From: Rhodoligotrophos appendicifer
GTDB taxonomy: Bacteria; Pseudomonadota; Alphaproteobacteria; Rhizobiales; Im1
NCBI RefSeq assembly: GCF_007474605.1
Contig: NZ_VHKL01000014.1
Span: 1 to 64,000, forward strand
DNA: 64,000 bases
Direction: 5' to 3'
Positions 27,986 through 38,053 of this stretch are shown here, in pieces. The translations under genes were made by a program, and so were the position numbers. The stretch's first letter is position 1; each line of letters opens with the position of its first letter. A model generated the notes under the pieces. That model was not told where the DNA came from, searched no databases, and saw only the letters and a program-made list of their open reading frames with translations.

Positions 27986-29287
27986 ATGGCGTCGGGTCAG
28001 TTCCAGCTGCTGGCGACCAGGCGCTTCGTGCCGCTTTTCGTCACTCAGGCGCTCGGCGCCTTTGACGACAATGTCCTGCGGAACGCCATCGCCATAGTCA
28101 TCACGTTTCAGCTCACTCAGACCCAGGATCTGAACGCACCCCTCTTGGTCAACATCGCCGCGGCCCTGTTCATCGCGCCGTTCTTCCTCTTCTCTGCCCT
28201 GGCCGGGCAGCTCGCCGACAAGATCGAGAAGGGCCGCATGACCCGGGCGATCAAGATGGGTGAGATCGCCTTCGCCCTCATTGCCGCCGCGAGCCTGTTC
28301 TCTGACAACGCCTACTTCATGCTCTCCATCCTGTTCCTGTCCGGCACACTCGCCACCTTCTTTGGCCCGATCAAATACGGCATCCTGCCTCAGCACCTTC
28401 GCGAGGACGAACTTATCGGCGGCAACGCCATGATCGAGACGGGCACCTTTCTGGCCATCCTTCTCGGCCTCCTCTTCGGCGGCCTTGTCATCGGCCTAGA
28501 GCATGGCCCGCTCATTGTCTCCGCGACAATGATCGGCTCGGCGATCATCGGCTATCTCGTCGCCCGTGCCATCCCGAATGCGCCGCCTCCCGCCCCGGAT
28601 CTCGTCATCGACTGGCACTTGTATCGTGCGACAGCCGCGATCCTGCGTCAGGCGGCCACGGACCGGATCGTTCTGCGGGCGATCATCGGCATCTCCTGGT
28701 TCTGGGCCATTGGCGCCGTCTTCGTGGCCCAGTTCCCGGCCTTTACCTTTCAGATCCTGGGGGCTGACGCCGCCGTCTCGAATCTACTTCTCGCAGCCTT
28801 CACCGTCGGCATCGGCCTGGGCTCCTTGCTCTGCAATCTTCTGCTCAAGGGCGTTGTTTCCGCCCGATTGGCCCCGGCTGCGGCCCTGGGCCTCACGCTC
28901 TTTGCCCTGGATTTGGTCTGGGCCTCCTCCGGCCTGCCGCCTGTCGTCAGGACGGCGCCCTTGATCCCCATCGGGGAGTTCCTCTCGCAGCTTTCCAACT
29001 GGCGCATCCTCGGCGACCTGATCGGCATGGCCCTGTGCGGCGGAGTCTTTGTCGTCCCCCTCTACGCCTTGATGCAGGCCCAGAGCGCCGAGGCGGTCCG
29101 CTCCCGCATCGTGGCGGCGGCCAATGTGATGAACGCGGTCTTCATGACGGTGGCAACCGGCGTCGCCGCAATTCTCATCGCCACGGGTCTGACGATCCAC
29201 GGCGTCTTCTTCGTTTTTGGCATCGTTAATCTCGCCTTCGCCGTCAGCGTCATCACCATCGCCCGCCGCAGGGTCTCCCCGACCTGA
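27986..29287 (+). CDS. MFS transporter, lysophospholipid transporter (LplT)-like
   Basis: A 433-residue 12-helix major facilitator. The N-terminus LFVTQALGAFDDNVLRNAIA is typical of LplT and the MFS part of Aas-type proteins, which flip lysophospholipids inward for reacylation. The GPIKYGILPQHL motif, also diagnostic for this group, is near residue 128. A GGGGGAAGGGG ribosome site precedes the ATG. No acyltransferase (Aas) domain or gene is adjacent, so the assignment to lysophospholipid transport is family-based. Confidence 0.85.
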   Translation: MASGQFQLLATRRFVPLFVTQALGAFDDNVLRNAIAIVITFQLTQTQDLNAPLLVNIAAALFIAPFFLFSALAGQLADKIEKGRMTRAIKMGEIAFALIAAASLFSDNAYFMLSILFLSGTLATFFGPIKYGILPQHLREDELIGGNAMIETGTFLAILLGLLFGGLVIGLEHGPLIVSATMIGSAIIGYLVARAIPNAPPPAPDLVIDWHLYRATAAILRQAATDRIVLRAIIGISWFWAIGAVFVAQFPAFTFQILGADAAVSNLLLAAFTVGIGLGSLLCNLLLKGVVSARLAPAAALGLTLFALDLVWASSGLPPVVRTAPLIPIGEFLSQLSNWRILGDLIGMALCGGVFVVPLYALMQAQSAEAVRSRIVAAANVMNAVFMTVATGVAAILIATGLTIHGVFFVFGIVNLAFAVSVITIARRRVSPT

Positions 29288-29745
29288 GGATGAATTGTCC
29301 GCCCGGGCGACCTCCGGCCCAACTGGTGAGGAAAATACCCATCATGGTTGATGAAACCTTAAATGGGGGCCGCGACTCGCGTCCGTGATTCTCTTCCCGC
29401 CAGTCTAAGCGCCACAATTTATGGTTGATAATCCCTTGCTGGCTGCGGATTTCCTCACGCCGCACTCTGCAAACGAACAACTGACGAACACGCGCGAAGC
29501 CACATCGCCGCGTCGGTCCGCAAGGGGTTGCCATACCGTGTCTTAACCGGTCCAATACGTCCGTGCGCGATTAACAGGCTTAAAATTTAAGGCAATTCTT
29601 ACATCCTGCGCGGCAGAATTGATCGAGAGTATTGCTGCGGCGCGCGGCATTGACATGGAAATTGGGTTGACGCATGCAGCCAGGAGGCACGCTCGGGGGA
29701 GAGGAAGCCCGCTTTGAGAGGCACATCGGTCAGGTGGGCCAGTAG
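29288..29745. other. Intergenic region upstream of tamA
   Basis: No gene is seen. It is noticeably more A+T-rich than its surroundings, with a cluster of TTAA tetramers at 29571-29590 (spacings of 5 and 3 bases). These do not fit the TTAA-N7-TTAA CtrA site. TTGACA is present at 29650, but no -10 box is well spaced from it. It presumably contains the tamA-tamB promoter. Confidence 0.4.
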
Positions 29746-31644
29746 ATGCGTATTGTTTGTAAAAGTTTGGCTGCCGCATTGGTGGCTGGGGCGGCAATTT
29801 TATCCGTTCCGTCTGCGGCCTACGCCATTGATGTTTTTGGCTATAAGTTTTTTGAACCCGATCCACCGGCCGGGTCCGTTGTCTATGAGACGACATTCAC
29901 GGTCACGCCTCCGGATGATGACCTCGCCGATCAGTTGAAGGCAGCCTCCGTGCTGGAGAGCCAGAGCGATACGCCGCCGGGAGATCCGGCCTCCTTCGTG
30001 GCGCGCGTTCAGGCCGATGAGCAGCGACTGATCGGTGCCCTCTATGCCGCCGGCTATTATGGTGGCTCCATTCACACGCTCGTCGCCGGCCAGCGCATCG
30101 GCGATCTGCCGCCTGGCACCTTGCCGAGGCTGCCGCCCAACCCGGTCCCGGTCGAAGTCCAGGTGCAGCCGGGTCCTCGCTTCGAGTTTGGCCGTGTCAG
30201 CATCACCCAACCTGCCGAAGGTCCAGATCCCGTCAGCAGCAATCCGGCTGATTATGGAATACGTTCCGGCCGGCCGGCGCGCTCGTCATTGGTTCTGGCG
30301 GCCGAGTCCCAGCTGATGAATGCTTGGCGCCAGCGCGGCCATCCGCTGGTCGAAATCATCGGGCGTGAGATTGTGGCCGACCATGCAAAGCTTCAGCTCA
30401 ACGTCGCTTTGCGGGTCGATCCGGGGCCCCGTGCCCTGTTCGGCGAGATCACGATTGAAGGCACCGAAGCCGTTGACGTCGACTTCGTTCGGCGCATCGT
30501 GAACATCGAGCCTGGAACCGTCTATTCGCCCAAGGAGGTCGCCGATGCCCGCGACCGGCTCCGCGCCCTGAACACGTTCCAGTCTGTGCGCCTGATCGAA
30601 TCTGAGACGCTGACCCCGGACGGTCGCCTGCCCATCATCGTCTCCGTGGCGGATCGAAAGCCCCGCTATGTCGGTGCCTCGGCCAACTGGTCGAGCATCG
30701 ATGGTGCTGAGATCAACGCCTATTGGGGCCATCGCAACCTGTTCGGCCAGGCCGAGCGCCTGCGCATCGAGGGTACCGTCAGCGAACTCTCCTCCTTCGA
30801 CGCCGGCGATTATCAATATGAATTGAAGGCGAGCTTCGTGAAGCCCGCCATCATCGACATCGACACGGATTTCTTCACGGAGGCGACGCTCTTTCGCGAG
30901 CATCCGGACACCGATAACTACCGCACCTACGGCGCCAAGGCGCAAGTCGGCCTGACGCATCGCTTCAGCGAAGCCTTGACCGGATCGATCGCCGTGGAAG
31001 GTCAGGTCTCCCATGCCGATGACGCCTTCGGGGAGCGCGACTACACCCTCGTGGGCTTACCCGGCACCATCACTTACGACAAGCGCGACGACCGGATGAA
31101 TGCCACCGAGGGCTATCGTGTGGCGGGGTACGTCACGCCGATGGTGGATGTTGATCGCGGCCATGCCTTCGTCATCAATAAAGTCGAGGCCTCGGCCTAT
31201 TATCCCATCGATGCCCGCCATCGCTATGTTCTCGCGGGCCGCGTCGCCCTGGGCTCCACCTTTGGCACGGACCTCCCGGGCATCCCGCCGGAGCGCCGCT
31301 TCTATGCCGGCGGTGGCGGCTCCTTGCGCGGTTATGCCTACCAGAACGTCGGACCGCGCGTGAATGGGGACGTTGTCGGCGGCCGCGGCCTGGCCGAGGC
31401 ATCCTTTGAGTTTCGCGCCCGCGTCACCGAGACCATCGGCATCGTCCCCTTTGTCGACATGGCCACCGTCTCTCGCGGTTCGATCCCCGGAAGCGGTGAG
31501 ACCGTCAACAAGATCGGGGTCGGATTGGGCCTGCGTTACTACACCGCCATCGGTCCGGTGCGCCTCGACGTCGCCCTGCCGCTGTCGCCCGAGAAGGATG
31601 ATCCTGATTTCGCCATTTATATAGGCTTAGGTCAGTCCTTCTGA
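29746..31644 (+). CDS. tamA: TamA-like Omp85 outer-membrane assembly protein
   Basis: A 632-residue BamA/TamA superfamily protein. A signal peptide covers about residues 1-27 (cleavage after AYA). POTRA-like regions follow (for example FGEITIEGTEAVDVDFVRRI, about 231-250), then a C-terminal 16-strand barrel containing GGGGSLRGYAYQNVGPR (Omp85 lid-lock type motif). The chain ends in Phe, as expected of barrels. It works with TamB in moving proteins or phospholipids to the outer membrane. The stop overlaps the tamB start by one base (TGATG). Confidence 0.93.
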   Translation: MRIVCKSLAAALVAGAAILSVPSAAYAIDVFGYKFFEPDPPAGSVVYETTFTVTPPDDDLADQLKAASVLESQSDTPPGDPASFVARVQADEQRLIGALYAAGYYGGSIHTLVAGQRIGDLPPGTLPRLPPNPVPVEVQVQPGPRFEFGRVSITQPAEGPDPVSSNPADYGIRSGRPARSSLVLAAESQLMNAWRQRGHPLVEIIGREIVADHAKLQLNVALRVDPGPRALFGEITIEGTEAVDVDFVRRIVNIEPGTVYSPKEVADARDRLRALNTFQSVRLIESETLTPDGRLPIIVSVADRKPRYVGASANWSSIDGAEINAYWGHRNLFGQAERLRIEGTVSELSSFDAGDYQYELKASFVKPAIIDIDTDFFTEATLFREHPDTDNYRTYGAKAQVGLTHRFSEALTGSIAVEGQVSHADDAFGERDYTLVGLPGTITYDKRDDRMNATEGYRVAGYVTPMVDVDRGHAFVINKVEASAYYPIDARHRYVLAGRVALGSTFGTDLPGIPPERRFYAGGGGSLRGYAYQNVGPRVNGDVVGGRGLAEASFEFRARVTETIGIVPFVDMATVSRGSIPGSGETVNKIGVGLGLRYYTAIGPVRLDVALPLSPEKDDPDFAIYIGLGQSF

Positions 31645-34600
31645 TGATACGCAAGCTTCTCAAAATCGGACTGATCTCCCTGGGCAGCCTCGTCGGCGTG
31701 GCGATTCTGGCCGTGGCTCTGCTTATCTTCACATCGCCGGGCCGGAACGTCACTGCCCGAATCGCCTCCGATATGCTCTCAGGTGAGACCTTCGCCATTG
31801 CCATCGGCGATATCGGCGGCAGTTCCCTCGCCGATCTTCACTTCGATCAGATCTCCATCGGCGATGCTCAGGGCCCCTGGCTTCTGATCGACGATGCCGT
31901 GCTCGATTGGAGCCCCTGGTCCCTGTTCGCCGGCCGCTTCCAGGTCAGCCGCCTGACGGCCGAGAAGATCGTCGTGCTCCGCACTCCCGTCTCGGCCGAG
32001 ACCGAGGAGCCCTCCACCACCACTCTGCCGCCCATCGGCATCAAGCTCGATGAGCTCTCCATTCGCCGCCTCGATCTCGAAGCACCGGTTCTCGGCGCTC
32101 CCGCGGTGCTGGCGGTGGATGGGACGCTGGCCCTCGTCGACCCCGGCGACCTTCTCTCCGGCACCCTCGGCATTCAGCGGCGAGACGGCGCCGGTGGCGT
32201 ATTGAACGCGAAGTTCTCCTACGGCCCTGCGACGCAGCAGCTTGCCGTCGATGCAAAGTTCTCCGAGCCCCAGGACGGCATCGTCTCCACCTTGATGGGT
32301 GTGCCCGGCGCTCCCGCGACCGCGGGCGAGATCGTCGGCACCGGCTCCCTCAACGACTGGAACGCCACCATTTCTCTCGATGCCGGCGCGCAGCGCCTCG
32401 TCGCGGGCACGGTCCGCATCGAAGGCTCCGACACCGGTCGCCGCATCACGGCGGGCCTTGGCGGCGAACTGGCCTATCTCGTGCCTCAGCGTTTCCAGTC
32501 ATTGTTGGAGGGCGAGAGCAGGCTCCAGGCCATCGTGACCTGGCGTCCCGGCGGCCTCATCGATGTCGACCGTGCCGAGCTGGCCTCTCGCACGACCCGC
32601 ATGGCTCTCACGGCTTCGGGCGATCTTGATCTGAACATCACGAGGGCGCGGATCAATGCGGAGATCGTTTCCTCCGAAGGCGGCATGGTCACGATCCCCT
32701 TGGACCACGGCAAGAACTTCGTCTTTCAGGATGCCAAGCTCACGGCCGAGCTGGGAGCTCAGGAGGGCCCGGCCCCGATCACGGCCAATCTTGTGGCACG
32801 CGGCCTCGCCACGGCAGAGGGCCAGATCGGCACGCTGACCGCGGCATTTTCCGGCGCCCGCGCCGATGCGGCACTGTCCTCCTTGTGGACGTCGTCGCGC
32901 GGCCATCTGCGGATCCAGGCTGCCAATCCGAAGCTGGCCGATCCCAAGCTGCAAAGTGTCCTGGGCGAAACCGTCTCCCTCGACGCTCGCTTGGGGCTGA
33001 ACCCGGATGGCCTCACCATCAGCGAATCCTCTCTCAGCCTCGGCACCGGCGTTCTGCGCTATGCCGGCACCCTTCGCGAAGGCACCGCTGAAGGCAGCGC
33101 CTCGGTCGCGGTCCAGAACCTTGGTGCCTTTGCGGCTTTGACCGGAATGCAGCTGAAAGGGGCTGCAACCCTCAGCGCCACCGGCAAGGTCGGTCTGGCC
33201 GATCAGCTGTTCGCCCTCTCCCTGGACGGCACCGTGAAGGACCTCGGCATGACCGGCGAGGGCGCCGCGCGCCAGGTCCCGGGCGCCATCAAGCTGACTG
33301 GATCCGTCGCGCGCCAAGCCGGCGGCGATATCGCCATTTCCGGCCTCAAGCTCCAGGGCGAGGGCTTGTCCGCTGCCGTCGATGGCGTGGTCAACGACGC
33401 CCGCGCCGACCTCAACGCCACCGCCCATATCGGCAACCTCTCTCTCTTCAACCCGCGTCTGGCGGGAGCCGCCGACATCGTCTTCACCGCCAAGGGCACC
33501 CCTGAGAATGCCAGTTTCGATGCCCGGGTGACCGGCAACGGCTTGGCCGTCGAGGGCCGGCCCTTCGAGAATCCCGTCATCACCTTCACCGGCGCCGGCC
33601 CCATTGCCGCACCCCAGGGCAAGCTCACCGTCGCAGGCCGGTTCCAGGGCCGCGATCTCTCCGGCAGCACGAACCTGGCGCGCGCCTCCGATGGCGCCAT
33701 CGCCTTGGACGATCTCACTCTGGGCTTCGGCGCTGCCCGGGCCGCGGGCGGCATTCGCATTGCTGCGGACGGCACCCCCGACGGCTCCCTCTCCATCGAT
33801 GTCGATGACCTCGGTGCCTTCCAGGCGCTCGCCGGCATGCCTCTGGCAGGCCTGTTCAAGGGCGACCTTCGCTTCCAGCCCGGCAATGGCGACGTGGTCG
33901 CCAGCCTGAAGGGCGTGGGCAACGGTCTCCGTCTGGACAGCCTCTCCGTGGCCTCGATCGCCATCGACGCCCGCGTCGACGCGCTCATGTCGGCTCCCGT
34001 GGCCCAGGGCACCCTGCGCGCCTCGGGAGCGAAGTCCGGCGGCATGGATTTTGGCGTCATCAACGTGAACGCCCGGGCCGACGGTCAGGCGACCGAGCTG
34101 GACCTGACCACCTCCGTTGCCGGGGCCGACCTCGCCGCCACGGCCCGCATCGCGGCCTCGTCGGGCAATGTCGCCGTCGGCCTTCAAAGGCTCCGCCTCG
34201 CCTCCCGGGGCGAAGTCGCGACCCTGGCCTCGCCCGTGACGGTCACCATGGCCAACGGCGTTCTCACCATTCCGCCCGCCACCTTCACCTCCCGCGGCGG
34301 CCGCCTGGCCGTGCGCGGCACGGCGGGGCAGACCCTTGATCTGCGGGCCGAGCTGAACAATGTCCCGGCCAGCCTCATGGCTGTCGTCGCGCCGGACCTC
34401 GACCCGGCCGGCACTATCAGCGGCACGGCCGCTGTGTCTGGTCCCGCATCCACGCCGAACGTGTCCTATCGTCTCGATTGGCGCGGCGCAGCCGTCGCCG
34501 CCACCCGCGCGGCCAATCTCCCGCCCCTCTCCATCGTGGCCAATGGCGCGACCCAGGGGAACCGTGTCACCCTCGACGGCACGGTCAGCGGCGCTGCGGA

Positions 34601-35942
34601 TTTCTCCATCCGGGTGACGGGGTCGGCACCCATGGGCGCAGGCAACCTCGCACTCGACGTGAAGGGCGCGCTCCCCGGCAGCCTCTTGAACCAGATGCTG
34701 GCCAGCAGCAGCGCCGCCTTTACCGGCACCATCAACGTTGATCTGAAGGTGGCGGGCAGCCCCGCCGATCCTCAGATCACCGGCACCGTCATCACCAATG
34801 GTGCGCGGTTCACGGCCGTATCCGCCGGTGTCACCCTGGAGGCGATCGTTCTTCGTGCCCGCCTGAACGGCAAGCGGGTGGTGATCGAGCAGTTCAACGC
34901 CAAATCCCCGGAGGGCGGGACGATCCAGGTCTCCGGCGACCTCAGCATCGATCCCGCAACTGGCATGCCCGCCAACCTGCGCATCCGTGCCGAGAGCTTC
35001 CGCATCAACGACCGCCGCATGGCCGAGGGCGCATTGGGCGCGGACCTCACCCTCACCGGTCCCATGGCGACCCGGCCCGTCTTGGGCGGCCGCGTCAACA
35101 TCGACCGCCTGAACATCACGATCCCGGAGAAGCTGCCGCAATCCATCGCCCGCCTGAACGTGAAGCATGTCAATGCCCCCGCCGAGATCCAGGCTCAGGT
35201 GAAGGCGCGCCAGGCCCAGGAATCCTCAGCCGCACTGCCGATTGTGCTGGATCTCCGCCTCGATGCCGGAAACCAGATTTTCATTCGCGGACGAGGCCTC
35301 GATGTGGTTCTCGGCGGCTCGATCCGGGTGACCGGCATGGCCGACAATCCCGTCGCCGTCGGTGCCTTCGAGATTCGCCGCGGAAATCTGGCAATCCTCG
35401 GCAAGCGGCTGACCTTCAGCCGCGGTCTGCTCGACTTCCAGGGCTCCTTCGATCCCGAGCTTGATTTCGCCGCCCAGTCCAGCGCTTCGGGCGTCACCGC
35501 GACCGTTCTGGTCACGGGAAAGGCCTCTGATCCAAAATTCTCCTTCGAATCGACACCCGCTTTGCCCCAGGACGAGGTTCTCTCGCGGCTGATCTTCGAT
35601 AAGCCTTTGGATCAGCTGAGCCCGCTCCAGGTCGGTCAGCTCTCTCTCGAAGTCGCCCGCCTTGGTGGTCTCGGCGGCTCGGGTCCCGGTCTCCTCGACC
35701 AGCTGCGCACGAGCCTGGGTGTCGATGTCCTCGAGGTGACCGGTGAGGAAGACCAGAGGAACGCCGCGGTCTCAGCTGGCAAATACGTCAACGACAACGT
35801 CTATGTCGGTGTGAAGCAGACGACCAGCGGCACGTCCAGCGCAGTTGTGGACCTGAATGTCACGAAGAACATTCAGCTGAAGGGCGAAGTGGGCTCCGAC
35901 GGCTCGAGCAAGCTCGGCGTCGGCGTCGAGTGGGATTACTAG
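31644..35942 (+). CDS. tamB: Translocation and assembly module protein TamB
   Basis: 1432 residues, anchored by a single N-terminal helix (LIGLISLGSLVGVAILAVALLIF region, about 8-30). It then forms a very long beta-rich periplasmic taco-shaped domain rich in Gly, Ala, Ser and Thr. The conserved TamB C-terminal domain (formerly DUF490) occupies roughly the last 350 residues, with VGAFEIRRGNLAILGKRLTF, a DPELDF strand and a DVYVGVKQ-like end (VYVGVKQTTSG). AsmA-like proteins of this type form a hydrophobic groove bridging the envelope. It is translationally coupled to tamA. Confidence 0.93.
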   Translation: MIRKLLKIGLISLGSLVGVAILAVALLIFTSPGRNVTARIASDMLSGETFAIAIGDIGGSSLADLHFDQISIGDAQGPWLLIDDAVLDWSPWSLFAGRFQVSRLTAEKIVVLRTPVSAETEEPSTTTLPPIGIKLDELSIRRLDLEAPVLGAPAVLAVDGTLALVDPGDLLSGTLGIQRRDGAGGVLNAKFSYGPATQQLAVDAKFSEPQDGIVSTLMGVPGAPATAGEIVGTGSLNDWNATISLDAGAQRLVAGTVRIEGSDTGRRITAGLGGELAYLVPQRFQSLLEGESRLQAIVTWRPGGLIDVDRAELASRTTRMALTASGDLDLNITRARINAEIVSSEGGMVTIPLDHGKNFVFQDAKLTAELGAQEGPAPITANLVARGLATAEGQIGTLTAAFSGARADAALSSLWTSSRGHLRIQAANPKLADPKLQSVLGETVSLDARLGLNPDGLTISESSLSLGTGVLRYAGTLREGTAEGSASVAVQNLGAFAALTGMQLKGAATLSATGKVGLADQLFALSLDGTVKDLGMTGEGAARQVPGAIKLTGSVARQAGGDIAISGLKLQGEGLSAAVDGVVNDARADLNATAHIGNLSLFNPRLAGAADIVFTAKGTPENASFDARVTGNGLAVEGRPFENPVITFTGAGPIAAPQGKLTVAGRFQGRDLSGSTNLARASDGAIALDDLTLGFGAARAAGGIRIAADGTPDGSLSIDVDDLGAFQALAGMPLAGLFKGDLRFQPGNGDVVASLKGVGNGLRLDSLSVASIAIDARVDALMSAPVAQGTLRASGAKSGGMDFGVINVNARADGQATELDLTTSVAGADLAATARIAASSGNVAVGLQRLRLASRGEVATLASPVTVTMANGVLTIPPATFTSRGGRLAVRGTAGQTLDLRAELNNVPASLMAVVAPDLDPAGTISGTAAVSGPASTPNVSYRLDWRGAAVAATRAANLPPLSIVANGATQGNRVTLDGTVSGAADFSIRVTGSAPMGAGNLALDVKGALPGSLLNQMLASSSAAFTGTINVDLKVAGSPADPQITGTVITNGARFTAVSAGVTLEAIVLRARLNGKRVVIEQFNAKSPEGGTIQVSGDLSIDPATGMPANLRIRAESFRINDRRMAEGALGADLTLTGPMATRPVLGGRVNIDRLNITIPEKLPQSIARLNVKHVNAPAEIQAQVKARQAQESSAALPIVLDLRLDAGNQIFIRGRGLDVVLGGSIRVTGMADNPVAVGAFEIRRGNLAILGKRLTFSRGLLDFQGSFDPELDFAAQSSASGVTATVLVTGKASDPKFSFESTPALPQDEVLSRLIFDKPLDQLSPLQVGQLSLEVARLGGLGGSGPGLLDQLRTSLGVDVLEVTGEEDQRNAAVSAGKYVNDNVYVGVKQTTSGTSSAVVDLNVTKNIQLKGEVGSDGSSKLGVGVEWDY

Positions 35943-35965
35943 ACCCCACCCCACGCCCACATTCT

Positions 35966-36116
35966 CCCATCAACCTCGGGCCTCCCTCCAGCCGTCAATC
36001 TCAGGCTTCCTTCCAGCCGTCATCCTGGGGGCTCCTCCAGCCGTCATCCTCGGCCCCCATCTTCGTATCCTCGGGCCCCCACTTCGTCATCCTCGGGCTT
36101 GACCCGAGGATCCAGG
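35966..36116. repeat. About 24-base degenerate tandem array ending in a type A palindrome
   Basis: Units beginning near 35966, 35991, 36016, 36040 and 36064 are imperfect copies of the left half of the element (CGTCATCC plus TCGGGC-like and CCTCCAG or CCCCCA sequence). The complete palindrome (CCTCGGG-n5-CCCGAGG, then GATCCAGG) is at 36085-36116, the right end. Periods are 25, 25, 24, 24 and 21 bases. The array lies between the convergent tamB and opgH genes. Confidence 0.75.
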
Positions 36117-36169
36117 ACCACAGGGGAAAGCGTCTCCCCGCGGGCTCCAAGCAACCGACCCGCGACGCC

Positions 36170-38053
36170 TCAGCGTGGTGAAGCCGGCTCCACTTCTTCC
36201 GGGATCAGGAAAAGCCGAGCCTTGCGGAAGGCAAGCCCTGCCCAGGCCTGGGCCGTCAGCCACGACAGGAACGCGGCGAGCACCAGGCCGAGCGTGACCG
36301 GCGCCAGCCAGAGAAAAGTGTCGATCGAGACTGCGAAGGCGGCCGCAGCCATGGCCAGCCCCAGGATCATCTGTCCGTAGTGATTGCTGAGAATGGCGCC
36401 GAAGGGCATCGAGCCGTCGTCGCGCCGTTGGGCATTCCAGCCGCTGTCGCGTCCCATGACGATTTCCATGACCCACCGCGTTTGCAGGATCATCATCACG
36501 GGCGCGATGAGCGCCGACAGCAGGGTCTCCGCGATCATGCCCAGGACGATCGCCAGGCCGCCGCCGCAGGCTTGCCGGGCCTTCGGATCCAGCAGCATCG
36601 CCACCACACCGAGCACCTTGGGAAACAGCAGGATCCCCATGGTGAAGCCGAAGAGCTGCAGCGCTCTTTCGCTGTCGAACACCGGCCAGTGGGGAAACAG
36701 CGAGAAACCCTCGGGGAAATAGTCCGGATGGGTGAAATGGGCCTGTGTCGCCAGGATGAGTCCGATGGTGAGCATCGCAAACCAGAGCGGTGAGGCCAGG
36801 TACGACATGATTCCGACCAACAGGTGCACGCGGCTCATGGTGGCCAGCCCCTTGGCGCCGATCACCTTCATGTGCTGCAGATTGCCTTGGGCCCACCGCC
36901 GGTCTCGCCCCGCCAGATCGATCAGCGATGGGGGGCATTCCTCGAACGATCCCTTGAGCTCTGGGATCATGTAGACCGCCCAGCCTGATCTCACCATCAG
37001 CGCCGCCTCGACGAAATCATGGCTCATGATGTGCCCGCCGAAGGGCTTCCGCCCGGGCAATTCCGGCATGCCGGCGGATTCCGCGAAGGCCCGTGTGCGA
37101 ATGATCGCGTTGTGTCCCCAGAAATTGCTTTGCCGCCCATGCCAGGCGGCCAGTCCCTCGGCGATGATCGGACCATAGACCCGGGTCGCGAATTGCTGCA
37201 TCCGCGCAAACAGGGTGCTTCGTCCCGCCAGCATCGGAACAGTCTGGATGATGCCGGCGTCAGGGTCCAGAAACATCCGTCGTGCCAGGTAGATCAGCGT
37301 CTCGCCGCTCATCATGCTGTCTGCGTCCAGCACGATCATGTGATCGTAGCACCCGCCCCAGCGCCGCACGAAATCAGCGATATTTCCGGCTTTGCGTCCC
37401 GTATTCTGCGCCCGGCGGCGATAGTAGACAGCGATGTCGGGAGAGAGCGCCGTCCGCAACTGATAGAATGCCGCCTCTTCCTGGCGCGCCACCTTGTCGT
37501 CGCGCGTATCGCTGAGGATGAAGATGTCGAACGCCTCGCTTGCGCCGGCATCGTCCAGCGCCCGCCCCATCTGCCGCAGCGCATCGCAGGTTCGCGTCGG
37601 GTCCTCGTTATAGACCGGCATCACCAAGACGTTGCGACCGAGCGGCCCGGGTGTGACCGGAGGCGCTCCGGCGCCCCCGCCGCGCACGAGCCGGATGAAA
37701 CCGAGGATCGCGCTGGCGCAGGGCAGGGCGATCCACAGGAAGGTGATCGCGAACAACGCTGCAAACAGCATCTGCAGCCACGTGACGCTGGTGACCGCCA
37801 CGACATTGATCATTTCATAGGTCGCGAACACCGTGAGGGCGATGGTCACCAGGGTCACGAAAGCCCGCGCGGCCAGCGTGGATTTCGTGGGCTTTTGTGG
37901 TTTTCGCTTGGCTCGTTTGCGGCTCCATCCGGTGAGCGACTGGATGGGCATGAGCAGAGGCCGCTCAGGCGGCACGATGGGATCGTCGAAATCGACGGCG
38001 CTCGATCTCGTCGCAGCGCCATCGCCCATCAGCTGGTCCATCGATAGAGCCAC
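36170..38053 (-). CDS. opgH: Osmoregulated periplasmic glucan glucosyltransferase OpgH
   Basis: A 627-residue membrane glucosyltransferase (GT2). The cytoplasmic catalytic loop contains MPVYNED, DTRDD, VLDADSMM (metal-binding DxD) and RDRRWAQGN (the Q/RxxRW acceptor motif). Two N-terminal helices and a C-terminal group of about five helices flank it. It polymerises UDP-glucose into the beta-1,2 glucan backbone and exports it. The first codon lies 25 bases inside the end of the opgG gene; a start at MDQLMGDG (38041) is an alternative. Confidence 0.93.
   Translation of the reverse strand: MALSMDQLMGDGAATRSSAVDFDDPIVPPERPLLMPIQSLTGWSRKRAKRKPQKPTKSTLAARAFVTLVTIALTVFATYEMINVVAVTSVTWLQMLFAALFAITFLWIALPCASAILGFIRLVRGGGAGAPPVTPGPLGRNVLVMPVYNEDPTRTCDALRQMGRALDDAGASEAFDIFILSDTRDDKVARQEEAAFYQLRTALSPDIAVYYRRRAQNTGRKAGNIADFVRRWGGCYDHMIVLDADSMMSGETLIYLARRMFLDPDAGIIQTVPMLAGRSTLFARMQQFATRVYGPIIAEGLAAWHGRQSNFWGHNAIIRTRAFAESAGMPELPGRKPFGGHIMSHDFVEAALMVRSGWAVYMIPELKGSFEECPPSLIDLAGRDRRWAQGNLQHMKVIGAKGLATMSRVHLLVGIMSYLASPLWFAMLTIGLILATQAHFTHPDYFPEGFSLFPHWPVFDSERALQLFGFTMGILLFPKVLGVVAMLLDPKARQACGGGLAIVLGMIAETLLSALIAPVMMILQTRWVMEIVMGRDSGWNAQRRDDGSMPFGAILSNHYGQMILGLAMAAAAFAVSIDTFLWLAPVTLGLVLAAFLSWLTAQAWAGLAFRKARLFLIPEEVEPASPR

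Noticed and set aside
29571-29590. Possible CtrA binding site upstream of tamA
   Set aside because: The TTAA tetramers are separated by 5 and 3 bases, not the required 7.
32499-35168. 889-codon open frame antisense to tamB
   Set aside because: Composition is dominated by Gly, Ala, Asp, Arg and His, with no recognisable domain; tamB on the plus strand explains the region.
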